This document shows positions 28,783 to 39,447 of a stretch of DNA of 64,000 nt, in pieces. Below the pieces are notes generated by a model. That model ran no database searches and was not told the DNA's origin. It worked only from the letters and a program-made list of their open reading frames with translations. The DNA lies in assembly GCA_963210315.1 (NCBI GenBank), contig OY723241.1:1364001-1428000 (forward strand). The letters are read 5' to 3'. This DNA comes from Rhynchopus euleeides (lineage: Eukaryota > Euglenozoa > Diplonemea > Diplonemida > Diplonemidae). The position numbers were made by a program, and so were the translations under genes. Each line of letters opens with the position of its first letter. Position 1 is the first letter of the stretch.

Positions 28783-31295
28783 ATGGTGGAGGCAGGCGAG
28801 ACTGGGGCGGGGGAGCGAGCGAATGACGACGCTGTGAATGTGGAGCCCAGCAGCGATGCGGCTGAGCGGCACGTCGACCCGGCTGAGGGTGCAGAGGATG
28901 CTGAAGCAGCGTCGGACACGGCCAGCCCGGTGGACGAACAGCAGCAGCCTCCTGAGCCTGAATACTACGTTCCGGATGGCCCTGTCCCTTCGACCTACGC
29001 GCTAGACAGCAACATCTCCGAGACGGGGGATGACGCCGACCGGGAACTTGCCACAGCTGTCGAGCGGTACAAGCGTGATCACGATGTCACCGACGAGGAG
29101 GACAGCGAGCGCGCCACCCCTGTCGACCAGAGCTCTGCCTCTCCCGTCTTCGATGACAGCACCCCGCAGGAGCCGCAGGAGGCACCGCCTGTCATCCGCA
29201 GCCTTTCGGACTCGCTTCCTGCCCCTGCGCTGGAGACGCCCACCGGGATTGAAGAGTCGCTGTGCCGCATGTTTGAGTCGGAGCACTTCAACGTGCGGAT
29301 GTGTGTGATGTACATAGCGCACTACCAGAATGAGGCCCCGGTGCTGCTGTATCTGATCCACAAGCTGCAGACATACCCTCTGGCGCACGTGGAGCAGTTC
29401 ATCCCCCAGCTGGTGTGCCTGCTGCTGCACAGCCCTGCCAATGTGGGCAGCGTGCTGGAGAAGCACCTCTTCCTCACGGCATGCGCGCGGTGCATGCACT
29501 TTGCGCTGAAAACCATCTGGCACATTGAGAGTGACACCACCGCGCACCACCGCAACCGCAGGATCCAGCTGCGCGAGAAAGTCGAGGCGGCTGCCATCAA
29601 CCGGAAGAACCGCGCGGCACTGACGCTGCAGAGTGGGACGAGTGGGGTCGGGATGGACGTCGGGGGTGTGGAGGCAGAGGTGATTGCAAAGGACAGGCTG
29701 TGTGAATACTACAACAGCGAGATGATCTTCATCTCTCACCTGACGGGGCTGTCCAACGAGCTGCGCCGCCTGCCGCGCGAAGAGCGTGAGGGGCGCCTCA
29801 GCAACGAGCTGGCGCAGATCAGCGCACAGCTGGAGCATATGCACGTCAACCTACCTCTGAGCAATGCGGACGGGGCCTTCCGCAGGATTGTGCGTGTCCC
29901 GGCCATCCCTGGGCGGTCGCGTGTGCTCAATTCGCGGGAGCGTGCACCCTACTTGGTGCTGTTTGAATACATCGAAGGCGGTGCACCGCACCAGCCAGAG
30001 GAGGTGGGTTCCCCGCACTCACCGTCGACGTCGCCCATCCCTAACACCGCCACCGCATCGATGTCGCTCGACGTGTCGATATATGAAGGGTATTTCACCA
30101 ACTCCTACCGCACCATGATGTACAACGGGCGCAACCCCGCCAACGCAAGCAACGGGCGTGCCTCCCCCTCGCTGACCGAGGAGGAGGCGCTTGTCTCTGC
30201 GCGCCTCGACAAGATCTTCGGCAACAGCTGGAGCCACACCGTGGAGATCGCGCGGAGCCTGTCGCCCTACGGCAAGAAGGAGGGGTGGGGCCTCATCCCT
30301 GTGATCGTGAAGGCCGGCGACGACATGCGGCAGGAGGTGCTGGCGATGCAGCTGATCAGCACATTCGATCGCATCTGGAAGGAGGCAGACCTGCCGGTGC
30401 GCCTCAACCCATATGGGGTTGTGGTGACGTCGTGCGACAGCGGAATCATCGAGTTAGTGACAGATGCTGCAAGCATAGACGGGATCAAGAAGAAGATGGA
30501 GGAGGACCAGCGCACTCTGGTTGACTACTGGGCATATGCTTATGGCGAGCCAGACTCTGCGGCGTACAGGACAGCACAGCGGAATTTCGTCGAGTCTATG
30601 GCAGGGTACTCTGCTGTGTCGTACATCCTGCAGCTGAAGGACAGGCACAACGCAAACATCCTCCTGCGGAGGGACGGGAGTGTCGTGCACATCGACTTTG
30701 GGTTTATGCTTGCAAACTCGCCAGGCGGCCTCAACATCGAGTCGATGCCCTTCAAGCTGCCCCAGGAGGCGATCGATGTGATGGGGGGAGTCAACAGCGA
30801 CCTGTTCCAGTACTTCCGTGTGCTGGTGTACTCCGCATTCAGAGAGGCGGCCAAGCACGCCGACCAGATTATCTTCCTTGTCGAGATGATGATCACAGGG
30901 CCACACTTCCCCTGCTTCGGAACAGACCCCCGTGCCACTCTCGAGGCTCTGAAGTCCCGCTTCCACACCAGCGGCGATCTGAGCATCTGGGTGAAGGAGG
31001 CGATCGATCAGAGCTGTGACAACTGGTATGCCAGAAGGTCGGTGGGGTGGGGGGGGGGGGGTGTGTGGCTGTGGGAAGTTGTTTTCTCTGTGTATCCCCT
31101 TTTGACATGAAACTACCGGACGCACAGTCAAGGGTCGGGCACAATATTCTGCGCCGCAATTTGATTGAATGGGTGCCAAAAGAATGGGAAGGGGTTGTGA
31201 TTTTGCCTTTCTGCTCCACCGCTTCACCCACTTTTAAAAACAGGCGCGCACGCGGTTATGACCGTTTCCAAAAGTGGTCCAACGGCATTCTGTAA
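28783..31295 (+). CDS. Phosphatidylinositol 4-kinase beta (PI4KIII-beta/Pik1 type), two exons
   Basis: Exons 28783-31025 and 31244-31295 join to encode 764 residues. The first 150 are acidic and disordered. Next comes a PIK helical-like region (MCVMYIAHYQNEAPVLLYLI). The kinase domain follows: VKAGDDMRQEVLAMQLI (ATP lysine), LKDRHNANILL (catalytic loop) and HIDFGFML (Mg-binding DFG). The protein then ends with YDRFQKWSNGIL, the family's usual YDxxQxxxNGIL tail. That tail is absent from the first frame, which runs on to a stop at 31110 without similarity; it appears only after splicing 31026-31243. The enzyme makes PI4P on Golgi membranes. A GTG at 28693 is in frame, but ATG 28783, after a CAG at 28761, is preferred. 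Confidence 0.92.
31026..31243 (+). other. Spliceosomal intron in the PI4K-beta gene
   Basis: This is a 218-nt GT-AG intron. The donor is GTATGCCAG after AACTG and the acceptor is TTTTAAAAACAG before GCGCGCACG. Splicing restores DNW-RARGYDRFQKWSNGIL, matching the conserved end of the family. The intron contains a long G run near 31050. Confidence 0.85.
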
Positions 31296-31977
31296 GCTTC
31301 TGCAGCTCCCCTGACACCAAAGAGAGACGAATGGTGACGGGAAGCCTTCGCTGCGGTGCTGTCACGCCTTGTCGCAGGATACGTGCCAATCGAGTCCCCA
31401 ACCCCCTGGCCATAATTGGGCTTCACCTCCATCACCCTTACTGCCTGATGCCCCAGGCCACCTCGTTACATTGCAGCCCTTGCCCCCGCTCCCGCTCCCA
31501 CCCCTCCGTCCACAGTGGTCAGGTCACTAAGGATAACCTCAGCGTGATATCCCGCTCTGTATTTTCTGCAGGGGTTCACCTTACAGCCGCATCTGCCACG
31601 GGATATCACGTCGAGGCCGTACCCCGCAGTGACCTATCCGCCGTGTCTGGTTTTGTTTGTGAGAAAAAAATATTCGAACATGTGTTGAGATACGTTCAGT
31701 GTGAAGGCAATACCCTCTATCCCCCCCCCCCCCTCTCCCCTCTCCCCTCCCCCCTCCTACACACACCAACCGCCACCGCCACCTGCCCTCAGTCCTCCAT
31801 GCATATTGATGACGATGTATTGCCAGGCTTGTTTGGTATTGTAACCGGCTTGCTCAAAAAAAACCCCCCCCAAGCCCCCCAGGGCCATGAAGCGCAACGC
31901 TGCAATTCTGAACTTCCGAGAGGTTTTTTGGCAAACTCGGGGGGGAGGGTGGGGGGGGCAAGGCTGGCAGCAAATTT

Positions 31978-32040
31978 TTACTGCACTTTACTGCACTTTA
32001 TTTTACTGCATTTTACTGCATTTTATTGTATTTTATTTTC
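31978..32040 (+). repeat. Tandem TTTACTGCA-type tract, left
   Basis: About six degenerate 10-bp units of ACTGCACTTT/ACTGCATTTT. The same kind of tract recurs in the same orientation at 32707-32800. Confidence 0.75.
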
Positions 32041-32706
32041 CGGATTTTTGGATAAAGTGCATGGTCCTTAGTGGTGCCTTGGGCTTCGCATACGTACAGC
32101 TGGGAGGACCACTATGGACAGGCCAAATGCTGGAGTCACACCCACTTTACAGAGGTGCAGCCACGTCTGCAAGTTTGCGGACAGCCGCAAACCCGCAGAA
32201 GATGGCAAAAAGTACCGCTCCTGCACGGAGGTTCTCCTGAAGGTCACAGGGACGCACCAAGGCTCCGGCAGAGAATGCAGGCCGGGATGGATGTGCCCTG
32301 CCTATGTTGGGTCGGTGGGTTCGCAGGACCTGATCGGTGCGGCCTCCGCCTGGCTTCAGTCCTGCTTTGAGTGCTTTCAGTCCGCTCTGATGTCCAGCCT
32401 CCCCGAACGGGATGGTGAAGAACCCGTACGCCAGAGCTCAGCTGTACAACGTCCGAGGAAGGTGGACTGCCCACCGCACACCGCCGTGCTGGTCCGCCCT
32501 GCTGCGCCTGCGGTGCTGGGGTGCGCCTGCTGCCTGATTGGCCCCGGCACTCGGAAGCAGCATCAAGCATGCCGAACAGCAGCAGGGCGGGCCTGGCGGG
32601 GGCACTGCCTTGGTGGCCTTGTGTTGGCCAGAGTGGGCGGATCAGGGTCCCCTGGCACGGCAGGTCAGCATCCTGCCCACCGTCACGCCGAGCCACCCCT
32701 ACAACA

Positions 32707-32800
32707 CGCTCTCCTGCACTTTATTGCACTTTACTGCATTTTACTGCACTTTACTGCATTTTATTGCACTTTATTTTATTTTATGTTTTTTATTTTTAAA
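32707..32800 (+). repeat. Tandem TTTACTGCA-type tract, right
   Basis: About eight units of ACTGCACTTT/ATTGCACTTT/ACTGCATTTT, ending TTTATTTTATTTTATG. With the left tract it brackets a 666-bp segment. Confidence 0.75.
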
Positions 32801-33126
32801 ATGCAGCATTTGTCCAGCCTTGGGGGGGGGGGGCTGTGGGAGAGTGTGGGAAGTGGAGGGGCAATGCAGCCGGATGGTGATGTGTGGGCAAATATCGCGT
32901 GATCTGGTGTTTCCGTGTGGTGTGGCAGGTGCCCCTGCCAAGTCGCTCCGTTGTTCTGAAACATGCCCGCCATCTTTTTAATACCGCGACAGGGGCCCTC
33001 CCTGTTCAGTGTCAAGGAGATGGCGAGGAGCTGCGCTTCTGGGCAAACAGAGGCAATCCTCCCCATCAGGCAGCGGTGTTGCTTTTTGTTGTGCCCGGGC
33101 TTTGGCTGTACAACCACCAACCCGTT

Positions 33127-33345
33127 TTTTTACTAGTTACGAGCGACGAAGCGGAGCGAAGTCGCGGAGTAACGAAGGAAATCGTACGACTGAATCTTTT
33201 GGATTAGCACCTTCATGCCTGCCGCTTCACAGGGCCTCAACACAGCCTTGAGACAGCAAGTGTGCGCTCAACAAAAAGTAGTCCGGAATTTTTCTCGTTG
33301 CTGGACAGGGTGTCTATAGTAAAGCGAAAGAAGTACGATTTTTTT
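33127..33345 (+). repeat. Dispersed repeat R2, copy 1
   Basis: The copy starts TTACTAGTTACGAGCGACG, passes AACGAAGGAAATCGTACGA and GCGCTCAACAAAAAGTAGTC, and ends GGACAGGGTGTCTATAGT followed by a T run. Related copies lie at 44571-44790 and 53928-54235. Confidence 0.8.
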
Positions 33346-34380
33346 TGCATCAACAAGCTTGTTTGCCATAGCGAAGGAGTCATAAGGGATCGAGCTCAGA
33401 CACAGCCTGCATAACGAGTGAAGGGGGGGGGTACTCTCTGCGATTCCATTTTCTCCTGCTTCACTACCCCACCCCTCTTGATGACGTGTCACGGCAGAAC
33501 AGCTGGCTGTACACATCTGTGGAAGCGTTCGGCATCCATTTTCGCCCTGGGTTGTTGATTTCCGGGTCCGATTTGGGCTTTCTGTACGCTTTGCGCCTGG
33601 CCCAAACCAGGCAGGCGCGCAGCGGTGCTCGTGTGTGCTGTGCTCCTTCGGCCTTCACCTTGCAGGAAGCTTTGCTGGCTCCCGCGCTCCTGCACTACTC
33701 TCTGTTTCCTACTGTGAATCCTTGCCCGTGACCCGTGTGTTTGTGAAAGGCGGGGGGGGGGGGGGGGGAAATACTATTTGTACAATCGGAACCCGGAAGA
33801 TGAGGGCTGGCAGGTGGTGTGCGGTGGCACATCTCCATTGGGTGGTTGATGCACCCCTCTATGGAAGACTTGCTGATGGGTCCATAAGCCCCAGGCATAT
33901 ATGCCTGCGTCAGGTGTTTTGTTCTGTCTTTTTTTTGGCACTGCGCAGGGGCGCATTTCGAAAATCTGGCTGCGTCAGGTGATTCCACAGCAGCTATGAT
34001 TTGGGCGTCTCGGTGTGGCCACATTGAGCAGAGAAACACTTCTGCGCACTCAGAGATGCTGATTTTGTCTCATTCTGGTGATATTTAACCCGATCTCGAT
34101 TTGGCAGATAAAGCGAAGAGGCATTTTTATTGTGATGTTTTCTCATGGACTCGTGCTGTTGCCGTATGGAATCCACCCACTCCCCCTCCATGTGCCAGTG
34201 TAAAGAGAGGTGTTCTTTGTTGTTTCTGCTGCACAAGGCAGCAGAAGGAGCGTCCCTTGAGAGGGCTGTGGCTGCAACACCCGAGACTTCAAGAAGGGTG
34301 TGCGGCTGTGGGTTGGGGTTGGGGCTTGTGCGGGCATGGCATGCTGTGCCCAAAAAAGAACTAAACTTTGGTGTGATCAT

Positions 34381-34452
34381 GGAACCCCCCAGAACTGGCA
34401 CAGACCTGGCACAGAACCGGCACAGAACCGGCACAGAACTGGCACAGAACAC
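34381..34452 (+). repeat. Tandem GGCACAGAACC repeat, copy 1
   Basis: Five to six units of about 11-12 bp (CTGGCACAGACC, CCGGCACAGAAC) follow CCCCCAGAA. A shorter version with the same flanking CCCCCAGAACTGGCACAGAC is at 35400-35456. Confidence 0.8.
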
Positions 34453-34779
34453 CGGTCCACAATCCTTCAGGAAATGTCCGTGCAGGTTTGTAGTGGCCCT
34501 GGAGTGGGTCGAGAGACCACAAACAAACCTTGTGGTGAGCCCCAGTGACGAAAGGCCAGCCATGGGTGTGAATCGGCACCCCATGGCCAAATGACCCTAT
34601 CACAATACGCACAGATTCCTACTATTCAACTGAACAGGGGTTGGAAAACCAGAGGGTGAGGTACTACTGGGTCACGTCAGTGGGTAGGTGGCAGGTACCT
34701 AAGGTGCAGTCCATAACGGCTGTCTGTCGGGCCCAATCGGGAGCGAGGCACTTCCCCACACCTGAAGCAAACCAACATT

Positions 34780-34855
34780 CCAGGGGTGGTGTGTGGCACC
34801 TACACTGCAAAAGTGACCCCACTACGATTTGCACGGAGTCCAATTATTCAAATGA
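34780..34855 (+). repeat. Repeat containing AAAGTGACCCCACTACGAT, copy 1
   Basis: The block TGTGTGGCACCTAC ... AAAGTGACCCCACTACGAT ... ATTCAAATGAA is repeated at 35090-35165. Partial relatives lie at 34587-34630, 36596-36620 and 49003-49050; the last is inside a hAT-like element. Confidence 0.7.
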
Positions 34856-35089
34856 ATGCAAACCCGATGTTGGGGTGATTGAAAATCGGGTTCCATGTCG
34901 ATTCTGTGTACGTGTGGTTCCTCAGACTCACTGCCTTTGAGGTTTTAGGTCGCGGCTGTGCCGACTACTGCACAGTGCACCACCGACCGAGAGCCCAGCA
35001 CAGTCCACTCGAGCCCTTCCAGGGCCTGTGGTGTCACCTCAGAGGCAGTGTTGGTCCACCCACGCCTTGGAACCAGATCCACATTTCAG

Positions 35090-35165
35090 GGGTGATGTGT
35101 GGCACCTACGCCAATAAAGTGACCCCACTACGATCCGCACAGATTCCGAATATTCAAATGAACGG
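35090..35165 (+). repeat. Repeat containing AAAGTGACCCCACTACGAT, copy 2
   Basis: Matches 34780-34855 with scattered changes, in the same orientation about 310 bp away. Confidence 0.7.
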
Positions 35166-35399
35166 GTTTGTGAAAAAACCGTCTGGGGGCCCCGCTGGGT
35201 CTGGGTGGGTGTTGGCTGCCCGACTGACCCTGTCACAAGAAGTGAACTCTCCCAGTCCCCGACACACCGACACACGCCAAACCCACATACTTGGTGCTGG
35301 AGAGGCCCCAGGCCCTCAGGATTGCGAGGATCGGCCCCATGTTGGGGCCAAGTTAGCTACCATTTCCCCAGGGTACATTTCTCGAAGGATTCCTGAAGG

Positions 35400-35456
35400 G
35401 CCCCCAGAACTGGCACAGACCTGGCACAGAACCGGCACAGAACTGGCACAGAACCC
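35400..35456 (+). repeat. Tandem GGCACAGAACC repeat, copy 2
   Basis: Four units of the 11-12-bp repeat seen at 34381-34452, with the same leading CCCCCAGAACTGGCAC. Confidence 0.8.
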
Positions 35457-35808
35457 CTATATGATCACACCATAAACAGTAAGCAAACTAAGAAGTGAAG
35501 GGGGAACCGCACGCAGGCACAAGCGGGTCGTGGGTTCCCACCCCACTCTGAAGCATGTATGTCTCCCCAGGCGGTGCAGCATACAGGTGGCCTGGCCAAA
35601 GCTGGGTAGACAGTGGTCTGTTCGTGGAGCTGGAGGCACGACCCTCCACACCTGTCCCGCCCCCACCCTCTCCCTGGATCCCACATCCGCACCGTTGCAT
35701 GTGGGCATTTGGGTTTCACTTGAACCATAACTTTGGGCCAACCTCTCCATGCATGAGTACGTAACGCCACGCACCCACTACCACAGGGGCTCAGCAAGTG
35801 CTGTTGAC

Positions 35809-36348
35809 ATGCTGCGGTCAGCCACCAACCAGGCCGTGAGGTGTGTCGGGGGTGTTCAGCGTCGGCAGTACACTCGGTTCGAGTCTCTGCTGCTGAAATA
35901 CCACAAGTACCAGGATGCTCTGGAAAAGCGCCGGGTGCAGATGAATCAAGTTACTGACGAGATGAAAGACCTTCTGACTATCGAGGATGATCTCGGGGTT
36001 CGGAGCCATGCGGTGGAGTGGAATGCGAGTGCCAAAGGCCAGCATCCTGATGCGTTCATTGTGTCCCGGACGCGTGTGCTGGCGGGCCGAGCAAAGCGCA
36101 TCACCCGTGGGTGGAATGATCTCGAAACGACGATGACCATGCATCGCATGCGGATAGACGACGCCTTGAAACAGGGGAACATCTCGTCCGTCATCTCTCC
36201 CTCGTCTCCTTTCTTGGCACACGCCGCAACCCTGCGGCTCAGGTGGGGGACGAGGGACATGGCCATTGCAAAGCAGAAATACGTATGCCATGTACCCAGC
36301 TCACAAAAAAAGGATTGCCGGCAGGGTTTCCACGACGTGGCTATTTAG
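35809..36348 (+). CDS. Hypothetical helical protein, possibly the first exon of a gene
   Basis: From ATG 35809 the frame encodes 179 residues; an upstream in-frame ATG at 35749 adds 20, but a CACCACAG acceptor-like site ends at 35786 between them. The middle (FESLLLKYHKYQDALEKRRVQ; VTDEMKDLLTIEDDLG) looks like a coiled coil or helical bundle. The last dozen residues read into a palindromic repeat and look non-coding. The sequence GTATGCC at 36283 is identical to the start of the verified PI4K-beta intron, so the coding part may stop after AIAKQKY and splice to an exon I could not find. No family recognised. Confidence 0.5.
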   Translation: MLRSATNQAVRCVGGVQRRQYTRFESLLLKYHKYQDALEKRRVQMNQVTDEMKDLLTIEDDLGVRSHAVEWNASAKGQHPDAFIVSRTRVLAGRAKRITRGWNDLETTMTMHRMRIDDALKQGNISSVISPSSPFLAHAATLRLRWGTRDMAIAKQKYVCHVPSSQKKDCRQGFHDVAI

Positions 36349-36404
36349 CCATTTGGGCCAATTTTAGGATTTTTCGACAATCCGGCCATGGCTAAATAGC
36401 CACG
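36336..36404. repeat. 17-bp perfect inverted repeat
   Basis: CGTGGCTATTTAGCCAT (36336-36352) and its exact inverse (36388-36404) flank 35 bp. CAGGGTTTCCA just upstream looks like a hAT-type end, but I found no matching right end. Confidence 0.75.
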
Positions 36405-36424
36405 GGGGTTTTGTTAACACTTTC

Positions 36425-36475
36425 CGGAGGGGCCACCAGGGGAGTCTGGGGAGCTTCGCCCCCCGACCTGTGGCC
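36425..36475 (-). repeat. Degenerate GC-rich hairpin module
   Basis: CAGGGGAGTCTGGGGAGC then TTCGCCCCCCGAC resembles the inverse of the hairpin module but with broken arms. Confidence 0.5.
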
Positions 36476-37075
36476 TGTGCCTGGAGGTTACCTTGTCTTG
36501 TGCTGCGCGATAATGCGGAGTCACATCGGGTGGTGGAGACCGGACCACCCTCAGTAGCCTGATGAAATTTGAGTGTCTTCAAACAAGCTCATTTTTTCAA
36601 AATGACCCCACTACGATCTGGGCGAGGCTCGGAAATGCAACGAAACGCAGTTTCCCCGCCCAAAAACGAGCCCCTTTGTCAGGTACGTTTTTTCGCTCCC
36701 GATTTTCAAATTTTGAGTGATTTTTCCAATATTTAGTGCGACCACTAGCGAGCAGTGTTCTCCCGATTCGCCACTCCGGGAAAAATGTGATGGCGAGTTT
36801 TGATCCGGGAAGGGTGATACAAAAATTCTCGCGCGCTTCGCGCGAGCGCCTCAGGCACACATATATCAGCAACAACATTCGTTCTGATCGATACGCTCTG
36901 CAGTGTGCGTTGTGAGTGGACAACGAGGAAGTCGGACAGACTTCATTGTGCAGGGATGGTAGTCTGCACGTACTCCGTCTTCACTCACGACCATGTCGCA
37001 CTCCTGGTGTTGTGCCGTTTCCCACTTGCCATGGTACACCAAATGGTACACATGCACACTCGACAGGCGCACAGC

Positions 37076-37133
37076 ACAGGGGAGTCTGGGGGGCGAAGCC
37101 CCCCAGCCGCCGGAGACTACGGTAGCGAACATC
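37076..37133 (-). repeat. GC-rich hairpin module, copy 4
   Basis: Inverse copy of the module inside the hAT-like element; the hairpin loop is GAA in place of GGA. Confidence 0.85.
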
Positions 37134-37336
37134 TGGCCTTCTCCTTCGCGTTCTTGGGTTCTTTGGATGAATCGCGGTTCGTAGTGGGGCACGAACCCAG
37201 AGACGCTCGTTGTTGGGAAGTTGTGCAGGTCGAGGAGTGGGAAAACTGTTGCCGCGTGTGTGTGTGTCACCCCTCCTTTACAGCGCAACGAGGAGGAGAG
37301 CGAAACCGTGTGGTGTCACGTAGAGCAAGAGTAGGA

Positions 37337-37414
37337 TAGCGGGCCCGGTTACTCACGGTATGGTCCCTCGGGGCCAGGCTGCGATGCCAGCACGCTAACC
37401 CAAATTGCAATACG
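37337..37414 (+). ncRNA. Structured 78-nt repeated element, copy 1
   Basis: The sequence starts TAGCGGGCCCGGTTACTCAC and is the same as 48021-48096 except for two bases near the end. GGTTA and TAACC would close a stem around an inner hairpin (GGTCCC/GGGGCC), so it could be a small RNA gene or a retroposed RNA. It is not a tRNA or 5S RNA that I can recognise. It contains ACGGTATGG, which looks like an exon-donor junction; a spliced-leader type RNA is a remote possibility. Confidence 0.4.
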
Positions 37415-37681
37415 TGCGTCGTCTTTCGTAGATGTTCTGTACGATGCGGATCCGCTAATCCAACATAGCAAACGAAAACTGTCTAAAATCTGTGAAAAAA
37501 TCCACCTCCAAAAAAATGGCGAAACTCGGCATCGGGTTTTCGGGGGAGAAAATACAAATGGCGTATTTCGCCCCCAAACCGGCCATCGGGAGAACACTGC
37601 ACGCGAAACTGGCCAACGGTGTCGCGCTTCACAGCACCACCCCAACCTCCATACACAAAACACAAACAGCTGGATGCCCAG

Positions 37682-37903
37682 ATGGGCGATAGGGCTCTCA
37701 TCCGCAAGCTGACAGCCAAGGCGAAGGTTGCGGTTACTATGAGACGCTTCGTCATTGAAAGGCAGACCTTGCAGATGACCCCGGCTGAGGGAGAGGCCCT
37801 CAAGCAGATTGCCGAGACCACCGAAACACACCTGGCCTACTTGGCTGAGCGGGCAGTGAGGCACGATGTAGGGCAGGGGAATTCAGAACGGGACAATAAG
37901 TGA
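37682..37903 (+). CDS. Small hypothetical protein, weakly histone-fold-like
   Basis: The 73-residue frame starts at ATG 37682, preceded by CCCAG. It is mainly helical: LIRKLTAKAKVAVTMRRF, then MTPAEGEALKQIAETT and HLAYLAERAVRHDV, a helix-strand-long-helix pattern reminiscent of a histone fold. Third codon positions favour G/C, as in the confident genes here. It starts 82 bp after the end of the hAT-like element. The family resemblance is only my impression. Confidence 0.35.
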   Translation: MGDRALIRKLTAKAKVAVTMRRFVIERQTLQMTPAEGEALKQIAETTETHLAYLAERAVRHDVGQGNSERDNK

Positions 37904-39447
37904 TGGCGCCCTTTGCCACCTTTCTGTGCCTGAGACAGCAGCGGCCGCAGCCAGGGCGGTGTGGCTGCGGGTGGTGTGCCATGGGCACTCAGAGCTGGGC
38001 CCAGATCGCCACCGCCGCTGATCAGGCCACACCTGCTCAAAGCCCTGGGTTTGGCAACATCGCAAAAGGAAAGGAGGGTGTCCATACGACCGTATGTCCC
38101 CTTCGGCTCGGCTGGTTGAGCAATAGTAGGCTGCAGCAGACTCGCTCTCCGCAACGGGCGCGTTTCTGGAATAAGTTCATCCCTGCCACCACGGCACGCA
38201 CCGGGTGAGAGCCTTCGAAAACTGCGACAGTGTTGCAGAAAATGGGGTGCTGGCTGCTGCATGGGGGGTGCGCGCACCGAGCCGAGACTTTGTTGGGATC
38301 CAATGGGCCTGAGCGTGTCCTTCTTCCATCCTGACAAATATTGTCTGCGCGCTGCACTTCCCGCCGCCATTACAGAGGCCACGCCACTCAGCTCCAACAT
38401 GCGTTCCGCTTTCCTGAGTTGGGGTTGGGGTCGCAACAGGGCGGAATGCGACTTGGTAGTGTGTGGGTGGTGACCACGTTTTGCGTGGGGAGATCCTGCG
38501 CGGATCATAGCCCACCCCCGCCCATCCCTACGTCACAGCGGAGGCCCCACTTGGGTTAGAGTGTGGGGCCAACTCAGTGCCACTCCGGGGAGGAGGGTGG
38601 TAGTGTGTGTGTATGGTGTGTGCCGAACGGGGTGCCTTCCTATGGGCTTGAAGAGGAGGCTTACTGGCCTGCCCCTCCCAAGGTGCCACCCGATGCTTTC
38701 CAAAAAGGTTCGTGTGTGTGTGTGTGTGTGTGTGGGGGGGGGGGGGGGGATGCACGCCATGCTGAGGTGTTTTCGTCGAAGACACCGGGGGAGAGGGGGG
38801 GGGGGACGAGGGGGTGTGGGCCGAGTGTATCATGATGTGTGCATCAGCTCAGCCACTCCAGCAAAGGCTTAAGGATGTTTGGCCTGTGAATGAGGTGTAT
38901 CCCGAACAGTGACGCTGTGCCTCCCGAACAACAACCTCCACATGCCGTGAGGTAAAGTCTAGCCCGCATGCGTACAGCCAGCCGTAGCCAAAGCTGCATG
39001 AGCCTGATCGCGCCGGCACAGATATCAATGAGGCAAAACACAACTCGCCCAAGCGTGTCGAATGGTTTATGGACCCGACATGTGCCCCCCGACAATGGAA
39101 TCGCTCTGGATCGCGGTGATCTCGCGATGTATGGTATCTCAAAAATGTAGCATTTTGCCCGCAAATCCTCGTAGAGATATGCCTCCTGCACCCCCTTGTG
39201 CTGGCCTCTGCTGCATCTCGTGCTGCTCGGCAGGCAAGCCCGCACAGAAATACGCGAAGTCCCCCCTCCCATCCCTTTGCTTTAGAACACTGACGTGATG
39301 TGACATGTTATATCACGGCGAAACGTCGAGCAAAAGCAGGGCATGCATGTAAGAGCCCTCCGTGAGGGTTCTCTCACACCACATCACACAGCACCACCCC
39401 CTCAGGGCCACGGCACCGACACCACGCCACAAGCATGCAAGGGTGAC
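37904..39447. other. Intergenic, no gene recognised; GT and G tracts
   Basis: A (GT)n tract at 38708-38733 runs into a G run. A pyrimidine/A-rich stretch from 39367 ends in CTCAG at 39405 ahead of the next ORF. No supported coding region. Confidence 0.45.

Larger units (their letters stand above)
31296..33126. other. Intergenic, no gene recognised; contains TTTACTGCA tracts
   Basis: Frames across this stretch are long only by GC content and show no domain. Two AT-rich tandem tracts flank 32041-32706. C runs lie near 31720 and 31865. Confidence 0.45.
33346..35780. other. Intergenic with several short repeats, no gene recognised
   Basis: No convincing coding region. A G run lies at about 33753. 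From 34380 to 35460 the sequence has repeated blocks, annotated separately. Confidence 0.45.
36753..37599. mobile_element. hAT-like non-autonomous element, second copy of the 19709 family
   Basis: The ends CAGTGTTCTCCCGAT (36753) and its inverse (37599) match the element at 19709-26115. About 418 bp of the core (36827-37245) equals 19815-20235 in reverse, at well over 90% identity by eye. The flanking octamers (CTAGCGAG and CACGCGAA) agree at only five of eight positions, so the target duplication has decayed or the ends recombined. About 225 bp at 37250-37475 is absent from the other copy. Confidence 0.8.

Noticed and set aside
32114-32902. 262-codon plus-strand frame
   Set aside because: It runs into an AT-rich tandem repeat, lacks any domain and has Cys/Trp-rich random composition.
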